Shown here piece after piece: positions 53,944-63,630 of a stretch of DNA of 64,000 bases. Source of the stretch: Hyphomonas sp. (lineage in GTDB: Bacteria; Pseudomonadota; Alphaproteobacteria; Caulobacterales; Hyphomonadaceae); contig CP051229.1 in assembly GCA_017792365.1 (NCBI GenBank), forward strand, positions 930,001 through 994,000, read 5' to 3'. The position numbers and the translations under genes were made by a program. Position 1 is the first letter of the stretch; each line of letters starts with the position of its first letter. Under the pieces are notes generated by a model. The model was not told where the DNA came from. It did no database searches and saw only the letters and a program-made list of their open reading frames with translations.

Positions 53944-55403
53944 GAGACTGGATCCTGATCGCTGACGATCTGCGCGACCTCGCCGCCCTGGGGGCGCCGT
54001 TCCGCATGATGACGACGCGAGATTATGTGCTGCAGCCAAAGCTGCTGTCCGGCGCCCACCCCAAAATCATCAACCTTGCCCGCACCTATGGCTACCAGAC
54101 GGACGGGTATTACGCGTCCCTGCTTGCCGAGGCGCGCGGTCACCGCGTCGTGCCGAGTGTCGAGACGATGCTGGACCTCGCAGATTCCAAGGGCATCGAA
54201 CCCGCGATCCCCGAGCTCGAACTGATCCTTGAGCGGGACATCTCCAAGAATGGCAATGGCGAAACGCTGCCTGACAAGCTCCTCATCTGCTTTGGCGAAA
54301 CCCAGGACGAACGTATCAAGCGCTTCGGGCGCATCCTGTTCGACTGGTATCGCGCGCCCGTGGTTCAGGTCACGCTCGGCGAGGAGAAGGGCCATCGCAA
54401 GATCAAGCGGATCAAGCTCCAGCCCTTCACCGCGCTCAAGGGCGACGACCAGAAGTTCTTCGTCGACGCCCTGACCAAGTACACGGGCCGCGTCTGGCGG
54501 AACCCGAAGGGCCGCACGATCGCGAAGTACTCGATCGCGGTGCTCTATGATCCTGACGAGAAGCTGGCGCCGTCCAGCGTCGACACGCTGAAGCACTGGG
54601 CCCGCCTCGCCGAGAAGGACGGGGTCGAGATCGAACCGATCACCAAGAAGGATCTCGCCCGCCTCGCCGAGTTCGACGCGCTGTTCATTCGCGAGACGAC
54701 GTCCATCACCAACCACACCTACCGCTTCGCGCGCCGCGCCTGGGCGGAGGGCATGCCGGTGATCGATGACCCGATCTCGATGATGAGGTGCACCAACAAG
54801 GTCTACCTCTGGGAATTGCTGGTCGGCGCAAACCTTCCCGCGCCGGACACCATCATCATTCAGGAGCGCACGCCGTTGTCCGAAGTCGCCGACAAGCTCG
54901 GCTTCCCGCTGGTCCTGAAGATCCCGGACGGCTCCTTCTCGCGCGGCGTGAAGAAGGCGAAGACGATGGAAGAGCTGACGTCGATCGCCAAGGAATTGCT
55001 CGAAGACTCAGACCTCGTCATCGCGCAGGAATTCATCCCGACCGATTTCGACTGGCGCATCGGCGTCCTCGACAAGACTGCGATCTTCGCCTGCCAGTAC
55101 AAGATGGCGCGCGGCCACTGGCAGATCGTCAACCACAAGTCTGACGGCAAATCGATTGAGGGCGGCTTCAACCCGATCGCGCTCGCCGACACCCCGCAGG
55201 AGATCGTCGACATCGCGGTCAAGGCGGCAAACCTGATTGGCGACGGCTTCTACGGCGTCGACATCAAGTCCGGCCCCAACGGCCCCGTGATCATCGAGAT
55301 CAACGACAACCCCAATCTCGAACACGGCATCGAGGACAGCTGCGAGAAGACGGCTGTGTGGTCCGCGCTGACGCAATGGTTCCTGAAGCGTCTGGACGCC
55401 TGA
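53940..55403 (+). CDS. RimK-like ATP-grasp ligase with RLAN N-terminal domain
   Basis: A 487-residue ligase. The first ~200 residues (WILIADDLRDLAALGAPFRM, HPKIINLARTYGYQTDGYYA, SLLAEARGHRVVPSVETMLD, then a beta-rich part ending TKYTGRVWRNPKGRTIAKYS) form the RimK-like ATP-grasp N-terminal (RLAN) domain. The C-terminal ATP-grasp has LGFPLVLKIPDGSFSRGVKK near residue 320, DLVIAQEFIPTDFDWRIGVL near 358, FYGVDIKSGPNGPVIIEIND near 437. It would use ATP to form an amide between a carboxylate and an amino acid or peptide. Coupled to the GNAT gene upstream; a lipoprotein hydrolase follows. Confidence 0.9.
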   Translation: MRDWILIADDLRDLAALGAPFRMMTTRDYVLQPKLLSGAHPKIINLARTYGYQTDGYYASLLAEARGHRVVPSVETMLDLADSKGIEPAIPELELILERDISKNGNGETLPDKLLICFGETQDERIKRFGRILFDWYRAPVVQVTLGEEKGHRKIKRIKLQPFTALKGDDQKFFVDALTKYTGRVWRNPKGRTIAKYSIAVLYDPDEKLAPSSVDTLKHWARLAEKDGVEIEPITKKDLARLAEFDALFIRETTSITNHTYRFARRAWAEGMPVIDDPISMMRCTNKVYLWELLVGANLPAPDTIIIQERTPLSEVADKLGFPLVLKIPDGSFSRGVKKAKTMEELTSIAKELLEDSDLVIAQEFIPTDFDWRIGVLDKTAIFACQYKMARGHWQIVNHKSDGKSIEGGFNPIALADTPQEIVDIAVKAANLIGDGFYGVDIKSGPNGPVIIEINDNPNLEHGIEDSCEKTAVWSALTQWFLKRLDA

Positions 55404-55473
55404 TCCCCGCATGGACACCGTCCGGAGATCGGCTACCCTCCGGGCTCCAACCACAGCCGTCCGGAGCGCCGCC

Positions 55474-56676
55474 ATGTCTCTAGCGTCCACACTCACCTCT
55501 GGCCGCAGGCTTGGCGTCGGCGCCTGCGCCCTCATGCTGGCGGCTTGCGCAAATCCCCCGGCGCCCAGCACGGACGCGGTCGCCAACGCTTCGCCGCCGG
55601 CGACCAACACCGCTGCAGCTTCGGCGGCCTTCGATCCTGCCACACTCGTCAATTTGCCAACCACAGTCGACTATGAGCCGCCCGAAGGGATCACCTATCG
55701 CGCGGACAGCTTTCTCAGCGAGAACGTCCGGCTGACCGCCCAGTGGTTCCACGCCAGCGAGAATGACGGCCAGACGCTGCCGACAGTCGTCATGGCCCAC
55801 GGCTGGGGCGGCACTGCGGCCGGCTTTCGCCGCGACGCTGTCGACCTCGCACGCGCAGGCTATCTGGTCGCCGTCTTCGATTATCGCGGTTGGGGCGAAA
55901 GCGATTCCCGCGTGGTCCTGACGACGCCACGGCCATCCGACGCAACGCCTGGCGCCACGTACACGGCGCAGGTCACCGAACTGCGCGGCTATATCGATCC
56001 ATGGGAGCAGGTCGAAGACTGGTTCAACGCCATCAGCTACGTGGCGACGCAACCGATGGTCGACACGTCACGCATCGGCGTACGCGGTTCGAGCTTTTCC
56101 GGCGGCCACATCGTCTACGTCGCAGCCCATGAGCCGCGGGTGAAAGCCATCGTGGCGCAGGTGCCGGGCATGGAAGGCCGCCCGAACGCGCCCTACACGC
56201 CTGATCCGGCAGCGGCGATCGAAGCCGCCAACGCCGCCGCAGGCCGCCTGACGACCGGCGAACAGGGATACCCGGATGCAGGCGCTCAGGAGGTCGGCAA
56301 TCTGGTCGGCGCCCCGATCGGCAACAAGGTGACACGCTGGGCGCCGGTGGAGATGGCGGAACGCGTTTCGCAGCCCACGCTGTTCATCATGGCGGAGAAC
56401 GAGGAATTGTTCTCCAACGAACTGACCGGCATCAAGGCGTGCGAAATGGTCACCGGCCCGCGCAAGGCCATCATGATCCCCGACATCGCGCATTACGGCA
56501 TCTACGGCGCCGAGCGTGAGCTGGCGATCAAGACCGCCATCGACTGGTTTGATCGCTACCTGAAGCCTGATGGCGCATCGACCCGCATCCCTGTCGATCG
56601 CAGCGAGCCGGAACGCGGCGACTGCCGCGCGCCCTTCGTGCGACCGCCCGGCGTCGGCGCGCCTGCTACGCAATGA
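55474..56676 (+). CDS. Secreted lipoprotein alpha/beta hydrolase
   Basis: A 400-residue exported protein. The signal peptide ends in lipobox CALMLAACAN; a Pro/Ala/Ser/Thr linker follows. The hydrolase fold has HGWGGTAAGFRRDAVDLARA near residue 110, GYLVAVFDYRGWGESDS near 130, nucleophile elbow GSSFSGG near 208, and an HYGIYGAER helix near 350 as the likely catalytic His region. The frame is open to 55411, but the ATG at 55474 follows GGAG with seven-base spacing. Substrates (esters, peptides or prolyl links) are not predictable. It lies 70 bp after the RimK-like gene and could belong to the same unit. Confidence 0.85.
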   Translation: MSLASTLTSGRRLGVGACALMLAACANPPAPSTDAVANASPPATNTAAASAAFDPATLVNLPTTVDYEPPEGITYRADSFLSENVRLTAQWFHASENDGQTLPTVVMAHGWGGTAAGFRRDAVDLARAGYLVAVFDYRGWGESDSRVVLTTPRPSDATPGATYTAQVTELRGYIDPWEQVEDWFNAISYVATQPMVDTSRIGVRGSSFSGGHIVYVAAHEPRVKAIVAQVPGMEGRPNAPYTPDPAAAIEAANAAAGRLTTGEQGYPDAGAQEVGNLVGAPIGNKVTRWAPVEMAERVSQPTLFIMAENEELFSNELTGIKACEMVTGPRKAIMIPDIAHYGIYGAERELAIKTAIDWFDRYLKPDGASTRIPVDRSEPERGDCRAPFVRPPGVGAPATQ

Positions 56677-57000
56677 TTAGCGCCAAGCGGCAGCTATGCG
56701 CGATCTCTCAGCCGCGTTGTCCGCACTCAGATCCAGTCGGACACGTGCCAACCTGTTTGGGCTAAGCGATCGATTGACTACACAATCTCTATCCACGCCA
56801 CCAAAGGTGCCGTTGGATGCTGTCATCTTGTCCATCGGCGGCTACGCTCATCGCCATCGCGATGAGCTCGCGCGATTGCGTTGGCGCTCTGACGGACGAT
56901 CCTATTTGATGACATTTCTGCATGGCGCAGCATTGCTGCTCGCCACACTGAAGAATCCCCCATATGCTTGCCCTCATCTTGTCTGGGTATGGGGGAATTC
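56677..57000. other. 324-bp region without a convincing gene
   Basis: Open frames here are shadow-like. The composition is less GC-rich than the neighbourhood and there are no strong hairpins. The 3' part probably carries the promoter of the outer-membrane barrel gene at 57001. Confidence 0.4.
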
Positions 57001-57834
57001 ATGATGGTTCAGGCAACGCGCATCCTGGCGTTCACTCTCGGGCTGGCCAGCCCTGCATTTGCGGACACGGGGCCATACGTCGTCGGCGAAGTCGGCAGCC
57101 ACAACATAAATTTCGATGCTACGGGTGCGGCGGTCGGCGCGGTCGAGCCGAGCTATCCCTTCGCCTACAGTGCGACGGCCAACGCGGAAGCCATCACGCT
57201 GGGCGGAGGTTACGACTTCGAGATCAGCGGCTCGCCCTGGGCTTTCGGCGTGGAGGGCCTCTACAGTTTCGTTTCGGATGAGCAGGCGTCGAACGTCGTG
57301 ATCACCCGGGACAGCGGGCCGCTCTCCTATCTCACCTGCAGCGTGGCGCTGGCGGCCAACGGCACGTGCCCACCTGGTGGAACGGTCCAGAACGCGGTCA
57401 CGTCGTTCACCGAACGCCAAGTCCTGGAGTTCCGAACGCAGGTCGATTACACGGCGGCCGCGCTGCTGACAGTCAGCTATGCCATCGATCGCATCCGCCT
57501 GACGGCTGGCGCCGGGGCGGCCTTCGCCGACGTCAACGTCGGCTATACCGAGTTTGACCAAGGGGTATTGCAGCCCGTTTTCAACGCACAGGGCTTTCTG
57601 ATCGACCGGCAGCCCATCCGGTATCCCACCGCAACCATGACGGAAAGCAAGACCGCGACAGGCTGGGCCGCGCGCGCCGGCGTCGAATACCAGTTGAACG
57701 ACCGGATCGCCCTCGGCCTGCAATATCAGGCCGCCGACTACGGTGACATCAGCCTGGCGAGCGCGCGGCTCCCAGCCTACAACGTCAGCGCCGCCGGTCA
57801 GCAGATCCAGTTGCGGGCCAGGGTCTCGTTCTAG
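57001..57834 (+). CDS. Outer-membrane beta-barrel protein
   Basis: A 277-residue exported protein (signal ending ASPAFADTG). The mature part is an 8-10-strand barrel: alternating polar/hydrophobic strands such as [65 protein letters not shown], and the last strand [10 protein letters not shown] ends in Phe, the classical C-terminal barrel signal. A pair of cysteines (LTCSV, GTCPPG) lies in a long loop. It belongs to the OmpA-like/Omp_beta-barrel superfamily without a clear named family. Start ATG at 57001 (or 57004) after GGGG. Confidence 0.85.
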   Translation: MMVQATRILAFTLGLASPAFADTGPYVVGEVGSHNINFDATGAAVGAVEPSYPFAYSATANAEAITLGGGYDFEISGSPWAFGVEGLYSFVSDEQASNVVITRDSGPLSYLTCSVALAANGTCPPGGTVQNAVTSFTERQVLEFRTQVDYTAAALLTVSYAIDRIRLTAGAGAAFADVNVGYTEFDQGVLQPVFNAQGFLIDRQPIRYPTATMTESKTATGWAARAGVEYQLNDRIALGLQYQAADYGDISLASARLPAYNVSAAGQQIQLRARVSF

Positions 57835-57949
57835 CTCAGGCGCTTCCTACCCGCGCGGTGAAATCGTCCGAGTGCTCAACCCAGGCGCTCTTGCCGCCGC
57901 CCGCCGCTGCGCCCAAATATCACCCAGAATCAACGTGAGACTGGGTGTC

Positions 57950-58876
57950 ATGAATCAAGCAAAGACCTTCATGCTGCTTGCCGCGCTGACGGCTCTGTTC
58001 GTTGGCTTCGGCTACCTGCTTGGCGGGCCGGCAGGCATGGTCATCGCCTTCGGTGTCGCCATCGCCATGAACGCCTTTTCCTACTGGAACGCCGACAAGC
58101 TCGTCCTGCGCATGTACAAGGCGCAGCTGGTTGACGAGACCCATCCAGACGCCCTGATCCGTAACTACGTGTCCGACGTGAAGGAGATGGCGACGGGCGC
58201 TGGCATGCCCATCCCGCGCATCGGCATCCTGCCGCAGGACCAGCCCAATGCCTTCGCGACCGGCCGGAACCCCGAAAACGCCGTCGTCTGCGCCACTGTC
58301 GGGCTGCTGAAAATGCTGTCGCGCGAAGAAATCCGCGGCGTGATGGCTCACGAGCTTGCCCACGTGAAGAACCGCGACACGCTGACGATGACCGTGACGG
58401 CGACGGTCGCTGGCGCAATCACGATGCTCGCCAATTTCGCGCTGTTCTTCGGCGGCCGCGACCGTCCCGGCGGCATCATCGGCACGCTAGCGATCATGAT
58501 CCTCGCGCCCATGGCTGCGGCGCTTGTGCAGATGGCCATCAGCCGCTCGCGCGAATACGAGGCTGACCGCATCGGCGCCGAAATTGCGCACGACCCGCAG
58601 GCGCTGGCGTCCGCCCTGGCGAAGATCGAGGGCTATTCCAAGCGCATCATGAACGAACAGGCCGAGCGCAATCCCGCATCCGGCCAGCTCTTCATCATCA
58701 ATCCGTTGTCCGGCCAGCGCGCCGACAACCTGTTCTCGACCCATCCCAACACAAAGAACCGGATCGACGCGCTGATGAACATGGTCGGCGCCGGACCGCG
58801 CCCTGCGCCGGACGGCGAATACGTAACGGCCGTCCCGACCACGAAGGGACGCCGCGCCAAGGGCCCGTGGGGCTAA
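57950..58876 (+). CDS. htpX: Protease HtpX homologue (membrane zinc metalloprotease)
   Basis: A 308-residue membrane protease of quality control. Four hydrophobic segments; the zinc motif [12 protein letters not shown] lies near residue 130 (HExxH), the third ligand Glu in [14 protein letters not shown] near 205. The N-terminal segment ([20 protein letters not shown]) is typical. HtpX is usually heat- or envelope-stress-induced; a 7-bp inverted repeat (cacccag 57921-57927 / ctgggtg 57941-57947) lies just before the ATG. Convergent with DUF1272, overlapping by 4 bp. Confidence 0.95.
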   Translation: MNQAKTFMLLAALTALFVGFGYLLGGPAGMVIAFGVAIAMNAFSYWNADKLVLRMYKAQLVDETHPDALIRNYVSDVKEMATGAGMPIPRIGILPQDQPNAFATGRNPENAVVCATVGLLKMLSREEIRGVMAHELAHVKNRDTLTMTVTATVAGAITMLANFALFFGGRDRPGGIIGTLAIMILAPMAAALVQMAISRSREYEADRIGAEIAHDPQALASALAKIEGYSKRIMNEQAERNPASGQLFIINPLSGQRADNLFSTHPNTKNRIDALMNMVGAGPRPAPDGEYVTAVPTTKGRRAKGPWG

Positions 58877-59184
58877 CGCTCGTCAGGAGGCGTGTCTCTG
58901 TGCGCCTCTGCGAATGCCTCGATCTCATCTGCCGCGTACTTCACAGCACGCCGCTTGGTAGAGGCCGGCTGGTGCGTCAGTGAAACGCCCGCGCGCCGCG
59001 CGGTCTGGGGGCGTATCGGGCGCTTCTCGAAGCCGCCGCCGCAATTGGGGCAGACGTTGTGCAGCCGCGTCTCGACGCAGTCCGCGCAGAAGGTGCACTC
59101 ATAGGTGCAGATACGTGCGTCTGCGGCGGCGGGCGGCAGGTCCTTGTCGCACAACTCGCAATTCGGTCTGAGCTCGAGCGCCAT
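58873..59184 (-). CDS. DUF1272 family cysteine-rich protein
   Basis: A 103-residue protein with a DUF1272 domain: [58 protein letters not shown]. The cysteine pairs (CELC, CTFC..C, CPNC) form a zinc-ribbon-like metal site. The tail is polar. Nine bp downstream of xseA on the same strand, so co-transcribed with it. Role unknown. Confidence 0.88.
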   Translation of the reverse strand: MALELRPNCELCDKDLPPAAADARICTYECTFCADCVETRLHNVCPNCGGGFEKRPIRPQTARRAGVSLTHQPASTKRRAVKYAADEIEAFAEAHRDTPPDER

Positions 59185-59193
59185 GGCCGCCCC

Positions 59194-60668
59194 CTAGAAA
59201 AGATCGCCCTGTTTGGCGGCGGTTTTCGCCTTGGGCTTCGCCCTTGCCTTTGGCCCCGCCGAAGCCTGCGCGGGTTTTGGCTGTGGCGCCGCTTCGCCAG
59301 TTGCAGTCGCCGCCACATCACCATCTGCGAACCGCAATGACAGCGCATCGCCGCCGGAAATGCCGCTGGCCGCCCGCACCAGATTGCCGTCCGCATCCGA
59401 TACCAGCGCAAAGCCGCGCTTGAGCACGCCTTCATAGGACAAGCTGTCCAGCACGCGCCCCTGCGTCTCCAGCTGTCGTCGCGCATGGTCGATCCGGCGC
59501 ATGGCGGCGGGACGTAGCCGCTCTGCTGCACGCGACACATCGATCCGCCGCCGCTCGACGTCACGCCGCAAAGCGCCGGGGCGCAACTGCGCCGCTAGCT
59601 CACCATAGGCCGACCGCTTGCGCGCGATCGCCTGCCCCAGCGCGCCTGAAAACTTGTGCGACGCCATGTCGAGCCGCTGGCGCGGGGCCTGCAGCAACGC
59701 GTCGGCGCGCGGGAATGCGCCGATGGCGGATCTCAGTTCCAGCCGGCGCTTCTCGACCAGCCGCAACAGCAGGCGGGACACGCGACCGCCAAGGTCGCCA
59801 ACCGAAGCCGCCAGCTCCGAACGCACGGGCAACGCCATTTCGGCCGCGCCAGTCGGCGTCGGCGCCCTGCGGTCAGAGGCGTAGTCGATCAGCGTCGTAT
59901 CCGTCTCATGGCCTACAGCCGAAATCAGCGGGATCACGCTGTCGGCCGCCGCGCGCACGACCCGCTCCTCGTTGAACGGCCACAGTCTTCGATCGAACCG
60001 CCGCCGCGCGCCACGATGATCAGGTCCGGACGCGGGATGGCGCCGCCGGGCTTCATCGCGTTGAACCCGCGTATCCCCGCCTCGATCTGCTCTGCGGCGC
60101 GTTCGCCCTGCACCAGCGTCGGCCAGATCAGCACGTGGACGGGAAACCGCTCCCGCACGCGATGGAGGATGTCGCGGATCACCGCGCCCGTAGGCGAGGT
60201 CACGACGCCGATCACCGACGGCAGGTAGGGCAGCGGCTTCTTGCGACTGTCGTCAAACAATCCCTCGGCGGCCAGCTTCTTCTTGCGCTCCTCCAGGAGT
60301 TGCATCAGCGCGCCGACGCCCGCAGGCGCCATCGTCTCGGCGACCAGCTGATAGTTCGAGCGGCCCGGATAGGTCGACAGCTTGCCGGTCGCGACAACCT
60401 CCAGCCCCTCCTCCGGCCTGAACGGCAACTTGTTGACGTTGCCCTTCCACATCACCGAGTTGAGCGTCGCCTTGTCATCCTTGATATCGAAATACGCATG
60501 CCCCGACTTGGCGATCACGACGCGGCCCAGCTCGCCGCGCACCCGGACGAAGCCATAGGCGTCCTCGATGGTGCGTTTCAGCGCCATCGACAGCTCGGAG
60601 ACCGACATCTCCGGCACATTGGATGAGCCGCCCGGATGCGGCGGCACAGAATCAAGAAGATCGCTCAT
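59194..60668 (-). CDS. xseA: Exodeoxyribonuclease VII large subunit (frameshifted)
   Basis: The large subunit of exonuclease VII, which degrades single-stranded DNA. The first piece has the OB-fold ([37 protein letters not shown]) and catalytic [20 protein letters not shown] and [12 protein letters not shown]; it breaks there. The second starts [40 protein letters not shown] and runs through the long coiled-coil C terminus. One C missing in GACCTGTGG (between 59985 and 59986) would restore [19 protein letters not shown]. About 491 residues when repaired, normal length. Met at 60668 is preferred. The small subunit XseB is not in the window. Confidence 0.9.
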
Positions 60669-60817
60669 ACCGCCGACTATACCGATCAACGCGCCAAGGT
60701 CAGGCCGGATGGCGCCTCCACCGCCGGCAAAAGTCCGTCCGCATCGCGCCGATTCATGTGGAATACTGGCGAACCACCGTTACTCTGGCCCAGCCCACCG
60801 AGCAGAGCGGAACTCAG

Positions 60818-61609
60818 ATGCCCGACTTCCAGACCGACCATGTCCGCTATCGCTGTGAAGCAGGGATCGCTCATATCACGCTCGACAGGGCGCCGGTGAA
60901 CGCCCTCAGCCTCGCCTTCATCCAGGATATTGTCGCCGCCTTCCGACGTGCGGCCGCCGACCAGAGCGCGAAAGTCGTCATCCTTGAAAGCGCGGTCCCG
61001 GGCCGGTTTTCGGCCGGCCTCGATCTCGACATCCTGCTGGGCAAGCCGGCGAGCGAAGTGCGCAAATTCCTCACATCGCTCTATATCGACCTGTTCAACG
61101 CGCAGCACGACCTTGGCAAGCCATCGATCGCGGCGGTGTCCGGCACAACCCGCGGCGGCGGCATGACCCTTTCGATCTCCTGCGACATCATCCTCGCCGC
61201 CGACAGCGCGACATTCGGCTATCCGGAGATCGACGTCGGCGTCCTGCCAGCCATCCACTTCGCTCACCTGCCCAAGATCATCGGGAGACACCGCGCATTC
61301 GAGCTTCTCTTCACCGGACGCAGCTTCAGCGCATCGGAAGCAAAGGAGTTCGGCCTGGTCAGCCACGTCTATCCCGATGACCAGTTATCCGGCGAGGCGC
61401 TCACGCTCGCCAGCCGGCTTGCCGCCAAGTCGCCGACTGCCCTACGCCTCGGACGCGCCGCCTTCATGCGTCAGAATGATCTCGACTATCGCCGCGCCAT
61501 CGCCGTCGCTGTCGAGGACTTCTGCAACATCGCGACATCGCCCAATGGCCAGGAGGGCCTGCGCGCCTTTGTGGAAAAGCGGGCGGCCAACTGGTTGCCG
61601 GATCAATAG
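60818..61609 (+). CDS. Enoyl-CoA hydratase/isomerase family protein
   Basis: A 263-residue crotonase-fold enzyme. YRCEAGIAHITLDRAPVNAL at the start, PGRFSAGLDLDILLGK near residue 62, VSGTTRGGGMTLSISCDIIL near 107, ATFGYPEIDVGVLPAIHFAH near 128. It is probably a hydratase or 3,2-isomerase in acyl-CoA metabolism; the order of active-site Glu residues was not verifiable. The ATG at 60818 gives MPDFQTDHVRY, the natural start; the upstream frame overlaps xseA on the other strand. Confidence 0.88.
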   Translation: MPDFQTDHVRYRCEAGIAHITLDRAPVNALSLAFIQDIVAAFRRAAADQSAKVVILESAVPGRFSAGLDLDILLGKPASEVRKFLTSLYIDLFNAQHDLGKPSIAAVSGTTRGGGMTLSISCDIILAADSATFGYPEIDVGVLPAIHFAHLPKIIGRHRAFELLFTGRSFSASEAKEFGLVSHVYPDDQLSGEALTLASRLAAKSPTALRLGRAAFMRQNDLDYRRAIAVAVEDFCNIATSPNGQEGLRAFVEKRAANWLPDQ

Positions 61610-61702
61610 CAGCGCGGTTCCCCGCGACCGCGAATTCCCACAAAACGGCAGACAACCCGCCGCCATGCAGGCTAGTAAGACGCCGGAATCGAGGGTGACG
61701 AC

Positions 61703-62977
61703 ATGAAAATCCTGATCGTTGGCAGCGGCGGACGCGAACACGCCCTCGCCTGGCGCCTGCAGCAGAGCCCGCGCGTGTCCGAGATCGTCTGCGCCCCGGG
61801 CAATCCGGGCATGGCGCAGCTCGGCCGCTGCATCCCGGTAGCCGCCGGCGATGTCGAAGGCCAGCTGGAACTGGCCAAGATAGAGCGGCCACATCTTGTG
61901 ATCGTCGGGCCCGAACAGCCGCTAGTCGACGGGCTGGCCGACAAGCTGCGCGCTGCAGACATTCCGGTGTTCGGCCCGTCCGCCCGCGCCGCCATGCTGG
62001 AAGGCTCCAAGGGCTATTCCAAGGACTTCATGGCGAAATACAACATCCCGACCGCCGCCTATGGCCGCTTCACCGACGCCGCCAGGGCCAAGTCCTTCCT
62101 CGACCGCTTCAAACCTCCCTACGTCCTGAAGGCCGATGGGCTCGCCGCCGGCAAGGGCGTGATCATCGCCGAGACCCTTCCGCAGGCGGAAGAAGCCATC
62201 GATTCGCTCCTTGGCGGTCGGTTCGGCGCTGCATCATCCAGCCTCGTCATCGAGGAATTCATGCACGGCGAGGAAGCCAGCTTCTTCGCCATTTCTGATG
62301 GAGAGACCGCGATCGAGCTGGCGGGCGCGCAGGACCACAAGCGCGTCGGCGAAGGCGACACGGGCGTCAACACCGGCGGCATGGGCGCCTATTCGCCCGC
62401 GCCGATCCTCGACCCCGCGATGCAAAAGCGGGTGATGGACGAGATTGTGACGCCAACGATCAAGGGCATGGCAGCCGAAGGCCGCCCTTACCGCGGCGTC
62501 CTGTTCGTCGGCCTGATGATCGACGACACCGGGCCGCGCGTCGTCGAATACAATTGCCGCTTCGGCGACCCCGAGTGCCAGGTGATCATGCCTCGCCTGA
62601 AGGACGATCCGCTTCCGCAATTGCTGGCGTGCGCGACGGCCGGCCTCAAGGATTGCAAGCGGCTCGAACGATTCTCGGATCACGCCGTGACCGTGGTGCT
62701 GGCTGGCGAAGGCTATCCGGCCGACCCGAAGAAGGGCGGCGTCATCGGCGGTCTCCAGGAAGCCGCCAGCGTCGAGGGCGTCACCATCTTCCACGCCGGC
62801 ACCAGGCAGGAAGGCGGCGACATCATCGCCAACGGCGGACGCGTCCTGAACATCACCGCCCATGCCCCCACGCTCCGGCAGGCCGTCGACCGCGCCTATG
62901 AAGCCATCGACCGGATCGACTGGCCCGACGGCTTCTGCCGGCGAGATATCGCGTGGAGAGCTCTGGCGAGAGAATAA
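61703..62977 (+). CDS. purD: Phosphoribosylamine--glycine ligase
   Basis: A 424-residue ATP-grasp enzyme of purine synthesis that joins phosphoribosylamine and glycine. MKILIVGSGGREHALAWRLQ at the start, GPEQPLVDGLADKLR, YVLKADGLAAGKGVIIAETL near residue 140, and GDTGVNTGGMGAYSPAPILD near 215. VEYNCRFGDPECQVIMPRL near 275 is the usual Mg/ATP site. Length and start are normal. Confidence 0.96.
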   Translation: MKILIVGSGGREHALAWRLQQSPRVSEIVCAPGNPGMAQLGRCIPVAAGDVEGQLELAKIERPHLVIVGPEQPLVDGLADKLRAADIPVFGPSARAAMLEGSKGYSKDFMAKYNIPTAAYGRFTDAARAKSFLDRFKPPYVLKADGLAAGKGVIIAETLPQAEEAIDSLLGGRFGAASSSLVIEEFMHGEEASFFAISDGETAIELAGAQDHKRVGEGDTGVNTGGMGAYSPAPILDPAMQKRVMDEIVTPTIKGMAAEGRPYRGVLFVGLMIDDTGPRVVEYNCRFGDPECQVIMPRLKDDPLPQLLACATAGLKDCKRLERFSDHAVTVVLAGEGYPADPKKGGVIGGLQEAASVEGVTIFHAGTRQEGGDIIANGGRVLNITAHAPTLRQAVDRAYEAIDRIDWPDGFCRRDIAWRALARE

Positions 62978-62982
62978 AGGCT

Positions 62983-63528
62983 ATGGCGAAGCTGGTTGTC
63001 GGGATGAACATGTCGCTCGACGGCTATGTCGATCACGACCGCTTCGAGCCCGGCCCCGCCCTGTTCCAGCACTTCATCGAACAGACCCGCAGCCTTGCGG
63101 GCAGCATATATGGTCGCGGCCTCTACGAGCTGATGCAGTATTGGGACGCGGACGATTTTGAACTACACGCTGGCGCCGATCTGGAACCGCTTCGCGCGTT
63201 TGCTGACGCGTGGCGGCGTCAGCCGAAATGGGTGGTGTCTCGCTCGCTGGAATCGGTCGGGCCCAACGCCACCCTGCTGCGCGAGAATTTTGCGGAGGAT
63301 ATCCGCCGCATAAAGTCGGAGGTGGAGGGTCGGATCGACGTCGGGGGTCCGGTCCTGGCCGCCAGTCTCGCGAAGCTGGGTCTCATCGACGAATATCAGA
63401 TCTATCTCCGTCCATATGTACTGGGGAAAGGCAGGCCATATTTCACGGAGGCCCAGCCGCCCCTACGGCTGATTTCCAACGAACGGGTCGGCGAAGACGC
63501 GGTCTGCCTGACCTACGCGCCAGCGTGA
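62983..63528 (+). CDS. Dihydrofolate reductase/RibD C-terminal family protein
   Basis: A 181-residue single-domain reductase-fold protein. MAKLVVGMNMSLDGYVDHDR at the start, GSIYGRGLYELMQYW near residue 43, KWVVSRSLESVGPNATLLRE near 80, and RIDVGGPVLAASLAKLGLID near 115 with the glycine-rich nucleotide-binding turn. It is a free-standing RibD_C (DHFR-like) protein, widely found in bacteria and usually of unknown substrate; it is not the riboflavin RibD reductase at 45395. Lies 6 bp after purD on the same strand. Confidence 0.85.
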   Translation: MAKLVVGMNMSLDGYVDHDRFEPGPALFQHFIEQTRSLAGSIYGRGLYELMQYWDADDFELHAGADLEPLRAFADAWRRQPKWVVSRSLESVGPNATLLRENFAEDIRRIKSEVEGRIDVGGPVLAASLAKLGLIDEYQIYLRPYVLGKGRPYFTEAQPPLRLISNERVGEDAVCLTYAPA

Positions 63529-63630
63529 TATCGGCAACAGTTCCAGCTGTTGCGAGCCCCTGCCCAAATTCCCGGCTTTGAGGTCTGGAGCAAGACTGGC
63601 TATGTTCCGGCCAAACTGAGCAGGATTCCC

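Noticed and set aside
56696-57004. 102-residue open frame before the outer-membrane barrel gene
   Set aside because: No ribosome site, no domain, and unnatural composition; overlaps the likely promoter.
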